DNA from: Prinsepia uniflora
Lineage: Eukaryota > Streptophyta > Magnoliopsida > Rosales > Rosaceae
Direction: 5' to 3'
Assembly (NCBI GenBank): GCA_032719365.1
Contig: CM064871.1
Location: 68,311,586-68,375,585 of the forward strand
Length of the DNA: 64,000 bases
This document shows, piece after piece, positions 10,991 through 23,612 of this stretch (within the stretch, counting starts at the first letter, position 1; each line of letters begins with the position of its first letter). The position numbers and the translations under genes are program-made. The notes below the pieces were generated by a model that saw only the letters and a list, made by a program, of their open reading frames with translations, was not told the DNA's origin and did no database searches.

Positions 10991-13900
10991 TGACAGGACC
11001 CATCCCAATCCCCCCGGGATTAACGCGGGATGACCCTGCTCCCTTCTGACACGAAGTGTCAGACAAAGGATATATCCAACCTTTGCCCTCCCGGGCTATC
11101 AGAGTACGCCAGGATCCGGAGGAGGTATGTGATATCTCGGTCTCTGCTACAGTCCACATCCGATGTCAACCCGAAGGGCAGTCAAAACATTAAAAACTGT
11201 GAGTGGACAAAACCAAAGTTTATAAAAACATTTCCATAAAGACATTTGTACCCTTCACTAAAGAACATGCATGCATTCGAAAACCATTTATCAAACCGTT
11301 CATTAGGGCCTTAGCCCAAAATCATAAGAAACCAAAGACACGGGCCATTGCCCAAATCCATGAAGATACCAAACACACGGGCCACTGCCCAAAACCTGTG
11401 CACATCACATATCACATACTTATATCACATACAAATATAATTCACACAACTAATCCTGTCACGGTTTCCAAAGCTACGCGCGTGCTACCCAGGTCTCAAT
11501 CCGAGTCTTCTCAAAGTTAAGATCAATGTCCGCAGATCACTGACCCTACCCCAGGTAATAGTAATCATAGTCTTCCTGAGAGTAAGGAACCCAACTGGGG
11601 GGTGACTCCACTCAATCGGTGCTCCGTTACTACTCCGGGGTCCACCCAGGCCAACGACCCTCCCCGGAGGAGATAATAGAAGTAAAGGAAGGTATATGAA
11701 TACATATATATATATATACATAACATAAACATTCATGCCCGGTTCCCTTGAACCGTCATGATCCAGAACATTCATTTACCAGGGTTCATGCCGGTTCCCA
11801 AAAACCGTCATGAACCAGAATGACCTGACAAAGGTTCATGCCGGTTCCCATAAACCGTCATGAACCACAATGACTTTTCCAGAGTTCATGCCGGTTTCCA
11901 TAAACCGTCATGAACTTGGAAATCCACGTAGGGTTCCTGACCCGAAATCATAAACCGTAAAGTAACTAGGTCTCGTGCCCGAACATATGACTCAACTGGG
12001 CACCGTGCCCGATATCTAAGGGTCAGTCACGACTCCGATCATAGTGTTGCGTGCAACCATCCATCCAGGACCGCCCTCAATCCTGGTATGTCACCGTGAA
12101 CGTATCAACCGACGCGACCACCACAAGATCATGGTGCACTCATCACCGATCGATATCTTGAACCGTTAGCACTTCGAAGTCGAGCCTCCCCAGGCTGCCC
12201 GACCACGAATCGTGCATCGTGACCTCTCCGGAAGGAACACATCCCAATCCGAAGGCGAGCATCGTATCTTCGATCGCCGTGCACAAAGCACCCGCCGCGA
12301 CCACGATTTAGACCTGAAGGTCATAAATAGCGTCATATGCCCGAGACAAAACCAAATGGGTCTCATACCCGAGTTTATCCTTTTAGAAATCCAAAACCAT
12401 TTAATTTAAACCAATAAAGAAATACAAAACCGTATAAGCACCGTATAAGACCGAAACCTCGAAATACGTACTTATACGTAACCACATACAAATGCATCCA
12501 TGGCATCATCAAACAAGTAATAAAACATATAACAAAAATTTATGCATGCACCAATTTAGAAAACAAGGTCCACTCACAGACCGTCCGAGCTGCCGCCTCG
12601 ATTTGCGTGCCATACGGCTCCCCGAGCCAATCACCGTCACCGGGACTCCCGAACCTGTCCAAATTTTAATAGAAGGTTACTACCTACTTAATTAACCTCC
12701 CATTAAAGCCCCGTAATTTTCCCGAACTTTTAACTATTTTTAAACCGACCAACCTTCCGACAACCCGAAACCTATCGAAACGATGTCCGATTGACATGAG
12801 ACCAGTCCCAAAATCTTCGTTACATCGAATAGAAGATTTCATATGTTGAACACTTCCCCAAATTATGGCCCACGCGCCCTAACGCGCTCCTAGAAGACCC
12901 TGGGTACTGTTCATCATCAGCAAGCTCCAGCAGACCGGTTTCACTGTGCTGGACCGGTTCACCTGGTTTGGTCGGTCCAACTGGACCGGCGTGACCGGTT
13001 CACAGCCCTAGACACCCCATTTTTCATCCTACTTCTTCCTTTTTGATTCCTTTCTTCCTATTTTCATGTTTTCTATCCATTTCAATCCTTAAACGTAACC
13101 AAAAACGTCTAAAACCCTTCGTTTGATTTTGAACCAAATGGTTCAATGTTTTCCCAGCCACCCTCACGGCTGCTCAGTCCAAAACCACCACCCAGACCTC
13201 CTTAAAACCTCCCTACAACCTCAATAAACTCAACCTAATCATCCAATACCGTACATGATGTCAAAATCAAAATAAAAGGGAGAAATGGGCTTACCGAGCT
13301 CTCGGTTTCCACTTGGCCTCCACGGCCGTTCACGGTGGCCCAGCCCGTCCCTCAACCACCATCTTCATCACCTCACGACCCTCTCTCATCTGCCTTCACA
13401 CTCCAGCCACAAATGATGAGGTTTGAGGGAGATGGGGAATCGGTTTGCACGGTTAAGGAGGGAGGGGGGGGGGGCGTTTGTATTTTGAATGAAGGAAATG
13501 AAGATACACGGGAAAAGGGAGATGCATGAATCAATTTGGGTGGCCTGTAGATGGGTGACACTTGTCACTCATCCATTGGGCCTCCATTAAATATCTGGGC
13601 CCCACTAAAGTCCAAAAGTTAAGTTATTTCGTAATTCGTGCAATAGTGCACCTGAACTTCCGTGAACCGTAACTTCGCCGTCGAACGTCCGAATTCGACG
13701 TGCCGCCTGTCTATGGATTCGTATCGTCCTTATCTACGTAATAGTCCTCGACCCTCGGCCATCGGACATCCCGGTCAAAAAGTCAACTATTTGGCCCTTT
13801 TAACCAAAATTACCAAATTGCCCATAAACTTCCGAACGTCATAACTTTCTCCTCGAAAGTTGGAATTGAACGTGCCACATGTCTATGAACTCGTGACATC

Positions 13901-14091
13901 ACGAAATACGTCACGGTCATCGGTCAAAGTCCATTTGATCGCCAGAATGAAAAATCAACGTTTTGCCACGACTAGGGGCAAAACAGTCATTTCACATCGT
14001 TCATCCGATTTCGCCCTACTAATCACGGATTAGCCTCACTAATCGTGATTAGTCGCTAATATAATCTCGGAATTTGGGACGGGTCGTTACA
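10991..14091 (-). repeat. Solo LTR S1
   Basis: It begins TGACAGGACCC on the plus strand and ends GGGTCGTTACA, i.e. a complete LTR in minus orientation of 3101 bp. It is flanked by CGAAT at 10986-10990 and 14092-14096. No internal region is present, so it arose by LTR-LTR recombination. It holds a four-unit 50-bp minisatellite (11731-11916) and the bracketing inverted pair at 11197-11208 and 12568-12579. All frames inside are non-coding. Confidence 0.9.
11731..11916. repeat. 50-bp hairpin minisatellite, four units
   Basis: Units start at about 11731, 11783, 11833 and 11883. Each has the form GGTTCATG-ccGGTTcccataAACCgt-CATGAACC, which folds on itself. Unit number differs among LTR copies (see findings). 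Confidence 0.8.
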
Positions 14092-14175
14092 CGAATGGTT
14101 GCACACATCATTATGATTGGAATCGTGACAGACCTTGAGATATCGGGCACGGTGCCCAGTTGAGTCATGAGTTCG

Positions 14176-17047
14176 TGACACGACCCATCCCAATCCCCCC
14201 GGGATTACCATGGAATATGTCATGCTCCCGTCTGACAAGAGGTGTCGAACAAGGGATAACCTGTTGCCATTGCCCAACCGGGCTTCCAGAGTGCGTAAGG
14301 ATCGATGGAGGAGGTGTGTGATGCTCAAGTCTCTGCTGCAGTCGTATCCGGAATCAACCTGAAGGGCATTAAAAACAAAAGCTGTGAGTGGACGAAAATA
14401 AACCAGTCTGTTAAAAACATTTATAAGACATTTATGCCCCTCAGTAAAATTTTATGCATGCACCAAAAACCAATAATCCCATATTTATTTTGAAATAACC
14501 ATTAGGGCCTTAGCCCGGAAACCAAAGCATAGTTTCAAATTCCAAAAGTCAATCCAAGAGTTATTTCGTCAATCCAGTAATATTCATTTATTATTTTTCC
14601 ATCTCCGGCATCCCCGATGCCTAGTGTCCTAGACGCTTGACGTTCCAGACGTCATATCTCACAGTATTAAGCAACGCGTGCTGCCCGGGGTCTCACCGGG
14701 TCCATATCTCTGACATCCCCGATGTCTGACGTCCATGACGTCTAGCAATCCTGCTCCTGGATCACTATACGGTCCGGTAGCTCCGTACAATGAGCCCTCG
14801 CAGGCAATGCACCGTGACTTCTCCAGTGTCCCCGACACTTGGAGGAGACCAGGATATAAATATCCTCATATCGAGATGGTTTTATGGAACACATTCTATT
14901 ATTCATTTCCAAAATATCACAAGGGCCCTGCCCCGAATTTCCATAAAGCCGTCATAACTCCAAATGATTGATTCAAATCCGAAATCGTTTGTTCAATTCC
15001 AATTTAGGGTCTCCGACCCGAAATCACATATATAAATCAACTGGGCCCCTGGCCCGATTTCATAAGTTAATTGGGCCCCTGGCCCGATTCGTAAGTTAAC
15101 TGGACCCCTGGCCCGATTCGTAAATTAACTGGGCCCCTGGCCCAATTCATTTTAACAAATCCGTAACCGTTTCACGAAATCATATCCAACCACATTTATG
15201 GAAATCAGTGCAAATCCAGAAAACCTCGATTCACGTGCAAACACGTAAATCGCCTCGAAATGCGTGAAAACATATAAATTCACTGATATCCAAAATAAAT
15301 CATATAATCACAATTATAACAATCATGAAACAGTTATGCATGCATCGAATTTATAAAACCAATGTCCACTCACAGACCGTTTAACCGAGTGCCTCGATAC
15401 GCGCGCCATAGGCCTTCCCGGGCCACACCACTATCACCGGGACTCCCAATCCTGTTCAAATCACATTAGAGGATCACTAACCTCATCATTAACATCCTAA
15501 TCAAGTCCCGTAATTTTCCCGAATTTTTACGTATTTTAAACTGGATTTAAAACCTTCGGACATCCCGAACAATAACGAAACGGGATCCGATCGACACGAA
15601 ACCAACGCTAAAATGTTCGTTACATTGTATAGGACAAAAGTCGTGTTGACTTCACCTCGAGATTCGTGCCCACGCGCCGTCACGCGCCGCCGTGAGTTGC
15701 TACGCGTGAAAGCCACGCGCCTGCTACAGTGACTGCTACAGTCACCATCTTCACCCGTTTGTCTGGTAAACGGGTCTGATTACCCGCGATCTGACCCGCC
15801 CAGATAACCATCAATTCGACCTTGATTCCATCCGTTCTTGATCCTAAAACAATCAATAGCCAATCAATTTCAGTTCTGTGTCAATAATCAACATCGACAT
15901 GGATTAAATCCACCAATCCAAGCTCGAACAGCAAAACGGGTCGTCCTTAGTAATTCACCCAACTCAAGTCCATTTCCAAATTAACTTCACAGGAAGTATA
16001 CTAGGACTCAAACGAACCCAAAACCACAACCAATTGAAGAAGAGCTCACCTGGAAGTCGTCGTCCACAGCACTGTATTTCCTCTGAAAACAGTGACCACC
16101 GTCCCAGCTTAGTCGTGGCTGGTTCCATTCGAAATTGATACGGCTGAGCTCCAGACACTCCCAGAAAGCTAAACCCGTCCTTGGTTTGGCCCAACAAGGC
16201 TCAGAAATTAAATTCTGAATTTTCCCTCCAAGAACCCGAAAATGGTTCTCACGGTTTCCTCCCCAATTCGACAACCACACAAGCTCAGAATGATCCTCAC
16301 AACTCACTCACAATGTTTTTAATCCAATTGAGTCGTTAAAATTGCCTCAAAGCACCACGCAGGTCCACTGTGTAAAGGTTCCTGCACTGACCCGAAACCA
16401 TTAATAAATGGTGTCCATGTTCTTCAAGTCAGATGCCAACCCAGAACACATGCCTCCACTACCTCAAAGCTGTCCAAAATCATTCATTAATGTTAAACAA
16501 TCCCTTGGAACAGATCGCACAAAACCTCCAATTTTCACGGCTGTTTCGATCAAACAGTACCCCTGTGGAAATTACAATTCTGCCCCTGCACAGTAAATTA
16601 CCAAAACGCCCCTCACGCATCCAGACCCGTAACTCGGTCATACGGACTCCGATTGATGCGTGCCGCCTGTCTACTAACTCAGGGCATCGAGACCTTCCTA
16701 ACGGTCCTCGGTCCTCGGCCATCGTACCTCCCGATCAAAAAGTCAACATTTCCCCCTTATTACGTTCAAATTACGAAAATGCCCCTACACTTCCGTACAT
16801 CATAACTTTCACCACGAACGTCGGAATCGAACGTGCCACCTGTCTATGAACTCGTGACGTCCCGAACTACGTTACGGTCATCGGTCAAAGTCCATTTGTC
16901 CATCCGAATTAAAAGTCAACGTTTTGCCCACGTCCAGGGGCAAAACGGTCATTTTGCACAATTCGTCCGAAATCGCTCAACTAATCCCAGATTAGTAAAT
17001 CACAATTAAATATTATTAAATCCCGATATTCGGGACGGGTCGTTACA
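14176..17047 (-). repeat. LTR 1 of the tandem array (3' LTR in element sense)
   Basis: The segment runs TGACACGACC to GTCGTTACA, 2872 bp. It carries many short inverted repeats between 14505 and 15145 and the inverted pair at 14382-14393 and 15364-15375. It differs from LTR 2 at nine sites left of 14962, and in its right part I noticed only one private change (16342). Confidence 0.9.
15041..15145. repeat. About 29-bp hairpin minisatellite, four units
   Basis: Four units have the core GGGCCCCTGGCCCGATT (one with GGACCCC), starting near 15041, 15071, 15100 and 15129. Each is a GGGCC/GGCCC hairpin. The set is repeated at +6565 and +13130. Confidence 0.8.
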
Positions 17048-17060
17048 ACCTTCCCTCCTT
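17048..17060 (-). promoter_or_regulatory. Polypurine tract, internal copy 1
   Basis: The minus strand reads AAGGAGGGAAGGT directly before the TG of LTR 1, the place where plus-strand cDNA priming occurs. The second copy is at 23613-23625. Confidence 0.75.
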
Positions 17061-20000
17061 AAAGAATTTCGTCCTCGAAATTACCAACATCCTTATTCCA
17101 CAACCACCTCGTGGAAAACAATTCGACCTCATAACAGGTGTACACCTGTACACCCACTTGCTGGGTCAACACCAGCCTCGTCTGTACCCAGACATCCCAT
17201 CACAGTCATACGTCAAAATAGCAACAACACTCGACCACCGCGAGTGGAAATGATCCCCTGATCCGCGATAAAATCGCCTAACCATTTAGCTGACTCATTC
17301 AGCTAAACGGTTCCCTTCCATTGCCAATATATCCTTACATTTGCTCCCGTTGGGAGTCACCAAATCTCATTTGTCCGTCCACGCTGACACCACCAGTCAA
17401 ACTGTCATCACAAAACTTTACCACCCAGGTAAGGCTCCAACCATCAGCCAGTCAGTGACAACACCACGTACTACATCACTCTCGATGCAGCGCAAGATCA
17501 ACCACATGATCTCAATTCGCAGGGCAAGCCCAATCCTGCGACACAAAATAATCTCAATGTCCATAATCGCCGACTCCCTCAGCGAACCAAAACGCTGGGA
17601 AATCACGGTGTGATCAAGTCACACAAGGCTACTCGTGGTTACTCAGACCACCAACTCACTCACCCTGAGTGTACGTATACCGTCAACTCACACAATCAAG
17701 TGGTGTAACTGGAACACATTGAATACCAGCCCAGCAGTGATCACACATCTCGAAACTAGGGTTCCACTAGCCAAACATGGCTAAGAGCACCTGCTCGTAC
17801 AATCACTGAACCCGACAAAATCACTCTGCACAGCGCACAGTATCCAATGTCCAGTCCACAACACAGCCAAAAAGATGATATCGGAACCAAGCCGATTACC
17901 AACACGTTTAACCACACACCACTGGTACATCCCATGTACCGCCATTCGGCACCACTCAGCCTAACCAGTAACAATCCTCGTATAACGTACCCTGTACGTA
18001 CATCAATATATCAATCTGCCTATAACCACCCAGGTCATAGCCAAACACGTTCCAATGATGGAGTACCCGTGCCCAAACCAACATGAGACAAAACGAACTC
18101 CACCCGTCTTCCAGTTCTAGTTCCGAATCCGAATTCGCAATTTCGTATAATTCCGAATCCAAACCCAAACATCATATTTTATTCCATTTCCAAATCTGAA
18201 TCCGAAATCATTATTCCGTAAGCTAGCATTGGAACAATCATTCCGCACCCAAATCCGGTAATCCATTTCCGAGCTTCGCAATCGAATCCTGAATCGTCAC
18301 CCAGAAATTCGATTCCAAAACCCAAAATCTCGTTTACGTCCACCAAGATGTAACAAAACCGAACCTATCGGTTGCCTGCCCAAAACACTCGATTGACTTC
18401 ATAGGGAAGCCAATCCCAATATCCATACGTCAAAGGTTGACAAAATCTGACCACATCGGAAACCTACTCAACCGAGTAACAACCATATGGACTCACTCCG
18501 AAAAGAAGTTCAGTCCCGTCATTTACGACTAACATACCAAGGTAAGAGTGATAACTCTCATCCAGTCTGGATCATCACGATCACGATCTAGATCCATCGC
18601 TACGTCATCCGACAAGTAACATCACGATCCTAGATCGTCACCATGCTCAAAGTCGACAACATCACAAATCAGTTCCACCTAGGATCCACACATGCTCACA
18701 TAGCTAACAATCCATCAGGAAGCTGATCGTAAGGTCTTACACCCTCATTGAATCATTCGCCAAATTTCCCTTGGTGGAAAGATGACCCCGCATTTCACCA
18801 CCAATCCAAAATCATACACAACTGCTTGTGTCCAATGACCCCAAGCCAAACATGGGTCCACCAACCAATACACACTCAACGTACTGGTAGCAACAATCAT
18901 CATCTGCCACGGCAGGAAATAAGAAGTCAACCCCAAAGACTTCGGAATACCAATCACCGGTGTGGAAACGAGCACTCCTCTCGTCTCCCAATCATAACTC
19001 TCCCCGAAACGGGAGTTCCAACCATGTTGGAAGCAGACATGCTCCCAATGAGATGTCAAGTCCAACCACTGGACTGCCCACATCCATACCTCACTTGGAC
19101 CACCACGTGTCCAAAATCAATTCATTACTCGGACCTCACGTCCGCCAATAATCATGTACGCACACACCCCGATTCCGAACGGGATATCCACAATTTTGCC
19201 TGAATGTGCATACCATACTGCCTTCGTTTCACATCACAACCTAAACAGCTTCAATCCTCAGGTTCCAAGTGATTCACAATCACACAATCATAACATCAAT
19301 ACCACGAATGGTTTCCCGACTTTTCCAATTTCAATACTTCCTTGCACCCTCTGAGGATATAAGCAGTACACAAACTTACCAATCTCGGAGCTGACCACAA
19401 CTCCACAAATCCACCAACTCGCATGACATAGGGAACATCGTCCCTAGATTCCCCAAGTTTCAATCATACCGTTTGATCCATTCCTCACATGTCATCATAT
19501 ATCTGTTAGGACTTATCCCAACACGACACAACCTCCACTGGATCCCATCCAGTCCAAGACTCAACCACCACTGAGTCGCAGATACCGATCATACGTCCAT
19601 CATGACAGAGTCACACCCCAACTGGTGGCTCATCGTCATCACAACTACTGTCACCAGCACCAGCGCTAGTACCAGCACCAACACACCATCATCAACACTC
19701 GTATCAGCACACAGGCATCCATACTAGTATTGGCATAAGGGTACCACCATACCAACATCCATACATAGCACACGAACATCCATGCTAGCACACCGTGTGC
19801 AAAGTTGTTACCCTGGATCTCCGTTCATTCCGAACGACGACCCCGTAACACCACTCGTACCTCACAACTATGGGTACCTCCAATTTGACCACTGGCACAT
19901 CAGGATAATGGACGTTCCCTGAACATCCCCTGATCCCCAAGTGTGAAAGCCACACTAAATACCCTCGATAGCCAGTCATCTCGACACAACTGTCGACCAA

Positions 20001-20726
20001 CAGTCATCGTTGTCAAGATCCATATCCACACATCGCACTAATATTCGATCCAACACGGAATCCCATATTTCCTCATAACCGCATCCGTGGATCGAAACCC
20101 ATAAGACTCACTAGAGTCATCCACATGGTCATCCATAACCTCAGCCGCTCGTCGCAGCACAAGTTCTCACTTAAGGTTCACCTTTCGGTCCATCATTTAT
20201 AAATTAGGGTTCCAAGATCACACCCTAGGGTTCCACCGAACCCAACTGCCTTCTGCAGTAAAATCCACAACCTGACCGACCCCGCGGTCCTGACATCATA
20301 TAGACGTCCAATCCAATCCAATCGTCAACTCAACGTGGGTTCCATCGTGGGTTCCACCACGAAGGTCATCGGCTAACTCCGATGCACCAACACCCCGTTC
20401 ACTAGCCAACACTACCAGGGTCCAAAACATAGACCAATACTCAACTGAGTTTCGCATTTCCATAACATTATTCCAATGGGGTTCCCTGAACCCAGCTGTG
20501 CCGAGTGGCACAACAATCCATCATCACATAACCGAACCGACGGTCCCGCATTACCAGTTTAATCGTATACAACCCACTTGGGTTGAATCGCATCAATGCA
20601 CGGCGTATCGGGCCAAACACACCCAATCCACCATTCAAACTCAAAACTATCTATCAGGTTGACAACGGAACAGCAGCCCAAAGAGACATCACACCCTCGA
20701 CCTTCGCGCACAAAAGAACAAAACCT

Positions 20727-20738
20727 GCTCTGATACCA
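20727..20738 (-). promoter_or_regulatory. Primer-binding site for tRNA-iMet, internal copy 1
   Basis: The minus strand reads TGGTATCAGAGC two bases inside the LTR 2 end, the standard initiator-tRNA primer site of plant LTR elements. Confidence 0.9.
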
Positions 20739-20740
20739 CT

Positions 20741-23612
20741 TGACACGACCCATCCCAATCCCCCCGGGATTACCATGGAATGTGTCATGCTCCCGTCTGA
20801 CAAGAGGTGTCGAACAAGGGATAACCTGTTGCCATTGCCCAACCGGGCTTCCAGAGTGCGTAAGGATCGATGGAGGAGGTGTGCGATGCTCAAGTCTCTG
20901 CTGCAGTCGTATCCGGAATCAACCTGAAGGGCATTAAAAACAAAAGCTGTGAGTGGACGAAAATAAACCAGTCTGTTAAAAACATTTATAAGACATTTAT
21001 GCCCCTCAGTAAAATCATATGCATGCACCAAAAACCAATAATCCCATATTTATTTTGAAATAACCATTAGGGCCTTAGCCCGGAAACCAAAGCATAGTTT
21101 CAAATTCCAAAAGTCAATCCAAGAGTTATTTCGTCAATCCAGTAATATTCATTTATTATTTTTCCATCTCCGGCATCCCCGATGCCTAGTGTCCTAGACG
21201 CTTGACGTTCCAGACGTCATATCTCACGGTATTAAGCAACGCGTGCTACCCGGGGTCTCACCGGGTCCATATCTCTGACATCCCCGATGTCTGACGTCCA
21301 TGACGTCTAGCAATCCTGCTCCTGGATCACTATACGGTCCGGTAGCTCCATACAATGAGCCCTCGCAGGCAATGCACCGTGACTTCTCCAGTGTCCCCGA
21401 CACTTGGAGGAGACCAGGATATAAATATCCTCATATCGAGATGGTTTTATGGAACACATTCTATTATTCATTTCCAAAATATCACAAGGGCCCTGCCCCG
21501 AATTTCCATAAAACCGTCATAAGTCCAAATGATTGATTCAAATCCGAAATCGTTTGTTCAATTCCAATTTAGGGTCTCCGACCCGAAATCACATATATAA
21601 ATCAACTGGGCCCCTGGCCCGATTTCATAAGTTAATTGGGCCCCTGGCCCGATTCGTAAGTTAACTGGACCCCTGGCCCGATTCGTAAATTAACTGGGCC
21701 CCTGGCCCAATTCATTTTAACAAATCCGTAACCGTTTCACGAAATCATATCCAACCACATTTATGGAAATCAGTGCAAATCCAGAAAACCTCGATTCACG
21801 TGCAAACACGTAAATCGCCTCGAAATGCGTGAAAACATATAAATTCACTGATATCCAAAATAAATCATATAATCACAATTATAACAATCATGAAACAGTT
21901 ATGCATGCATCGAATTTATAAAACCAATGTCCACTCACAGACCGTTTAACCGAGTGCCTCGATACGCGCGCCATAGGCCTTCCCGGGCCACACCACTATC
22001 ACCGGGACTCCCAATCCTGTTCAAATCACATTAGAGGATCACTAACCTCATCATTAACATCCTAATCAAGTCCCGTAATTTTCCCGAATTTTTACGTATT
22101 TTAAACTGGATTTAAAACCTTCGGACATCCCGAACAATAACGAAACGGGATCCGATCGACACGAAACCAACGCTAAAATGTTCGTTACATTGTATAGGAC
22201 AAAAGTCGTGTTGACTTCACCTCGAGATTCGTGCCCACGCGCCGTCACGCGCCGCCGTGAGTTGCTACGCGTGAAAGCCACGCGCCTGCTACAGTGACTG
22301 CTACAGTCACCATCTTCACCCGTTTGTCTGGTAAACGGGTCTGATTACCCGCGATCTGACCCGCCCAGATAACCATCAATTCGACCTTGATTCCATCCGT
22401 TCTTGATCCTAAAACAATCAATAGCCAATCAATTTCAGTTCTGTGTCAATAATCAACATCGACATGGATTAAATCCACCAATCCAAGCTCGAACAGCAAA
22501 ACGGGTCGTCCTTAGTAATTCACCCAACTCAAGTCCATTTCCAAATTAACTTCACAGGAAGTATACTAGGACTCAAACGAACCCAAAACCACAACCAATT
22601 GAAGAAGAGCTCACCTGGAAGTCGTCGTCCACAGCACTGTATTTCCTCTGAAAACAGTGACCACCGTCCCAGCTTAGTCGTGGCTGGTTCCATTCGAAAT
22701 TGATACGGCTGAGCTCCAGACACTCCCAGAAAGCTAAACCCGTCCTTGGTTTGGCCCAACAAGGCTCAGAAATTAAATTCTGAATTTTCCCTCCAAGAAC
22801 CCGAAAATGGTTCTCACGGTTTCCTCCCCAATTCGACAACCACACAAGCTCAGAATGATCCTCACAACTCACTCACAATGTTTTTAATCCAATTGAGTCG
22901 TTAAAAGTGCCTCAAAGCACCACGCAGGTCCACTGTGTAAAGGTTCCTGCACTGACCCGAAACCATTAATAAATGGTGTCCATGTTCTTCAAGTCAGATG
23001 CCAACCCAGAACACATGCCTCCACTACCTCAAAGCTGTCCAAAATCATTCATTAATGTTAAACAATCCCTTGGAACAGATCGCACAAAACCTCCAATTTT
23101 CACGGCTGTTTCGATCAAACAGTACCCCTGTGGAAATTACAATTCTGCCCCTGCACAGTAAATTACCAAAACGCCCCTCACGCATCCAGACCCGTAACTC
23201 GGTCATACGGACTCCGATTGATGCGTGCCGCCTGTCTACTAACTCAGGGCATCGAGACCTTCCTAACGGTCCTCGGTCCTCGGCCATCGTACCTCCCGAT
23301 CAAAAAGTCAACATTTCCCCCTTATTACGTTCAAATTACGAAAATGCCCCTACACTTCCGTACATCATAACTTTCACCACGAACGTCGGAATCGAACGTG
23401 CCACCTGTCTATGAACTCGTGACGTCCCGAACTACGTTACGGTCATCGGTCAAAGTCCATTTGTCCATCCGAATTAAAAGTCAACGTTTTGCCCACGTCC
23501 AGGGGCAAAACGGTCATTTTGCACAATTCGTCCGAAATCGCTCAACTAATCCCAGATTAGTAAATCACAATTAAATATTATTAAATCCCGATATTCGGGA
23601 CGGGTCGTTACA
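20741..23612 (-). repeat. LTR 2 (middle), chimeric
   Basis: 2872 bp. Left of about 21523 it carries LTR 3 bases at all nine sites where LTR 1 differs. Right of 21577 it carries LTR 1 bases at every difference from LTR 3 that I checked (more than 20), apart from the LTR 1-private site matching 22907. This is what one unequal crossover between LTRs would produce. Confidence 0.9.

Larger units (their letters stand above)
17048..20740 (-). other. Internal region, copy 1, non-coding
   Basis: 3693 bp between LTR 1 and LTR 2. It contains a purine tract at the LTR 1 side and a tRNA-iMet primer site at the LTR 2 side, but no gag, protease, reverse transcriptase or integrase motif on either strand. 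Next to the purine tract the minus strand reads NFEDEIL-stop, which resembles the tail of a gypsy pol frame. Confidence 0.8.

Noticed and set aside
18748..19203. 151-codon frame present twice, 6565 bp apart
   Set aside because: Its conservation follows from the tandem duplication; there is no domain, and a long antisense frame covers the same DNA. It is internal LARD sequence.
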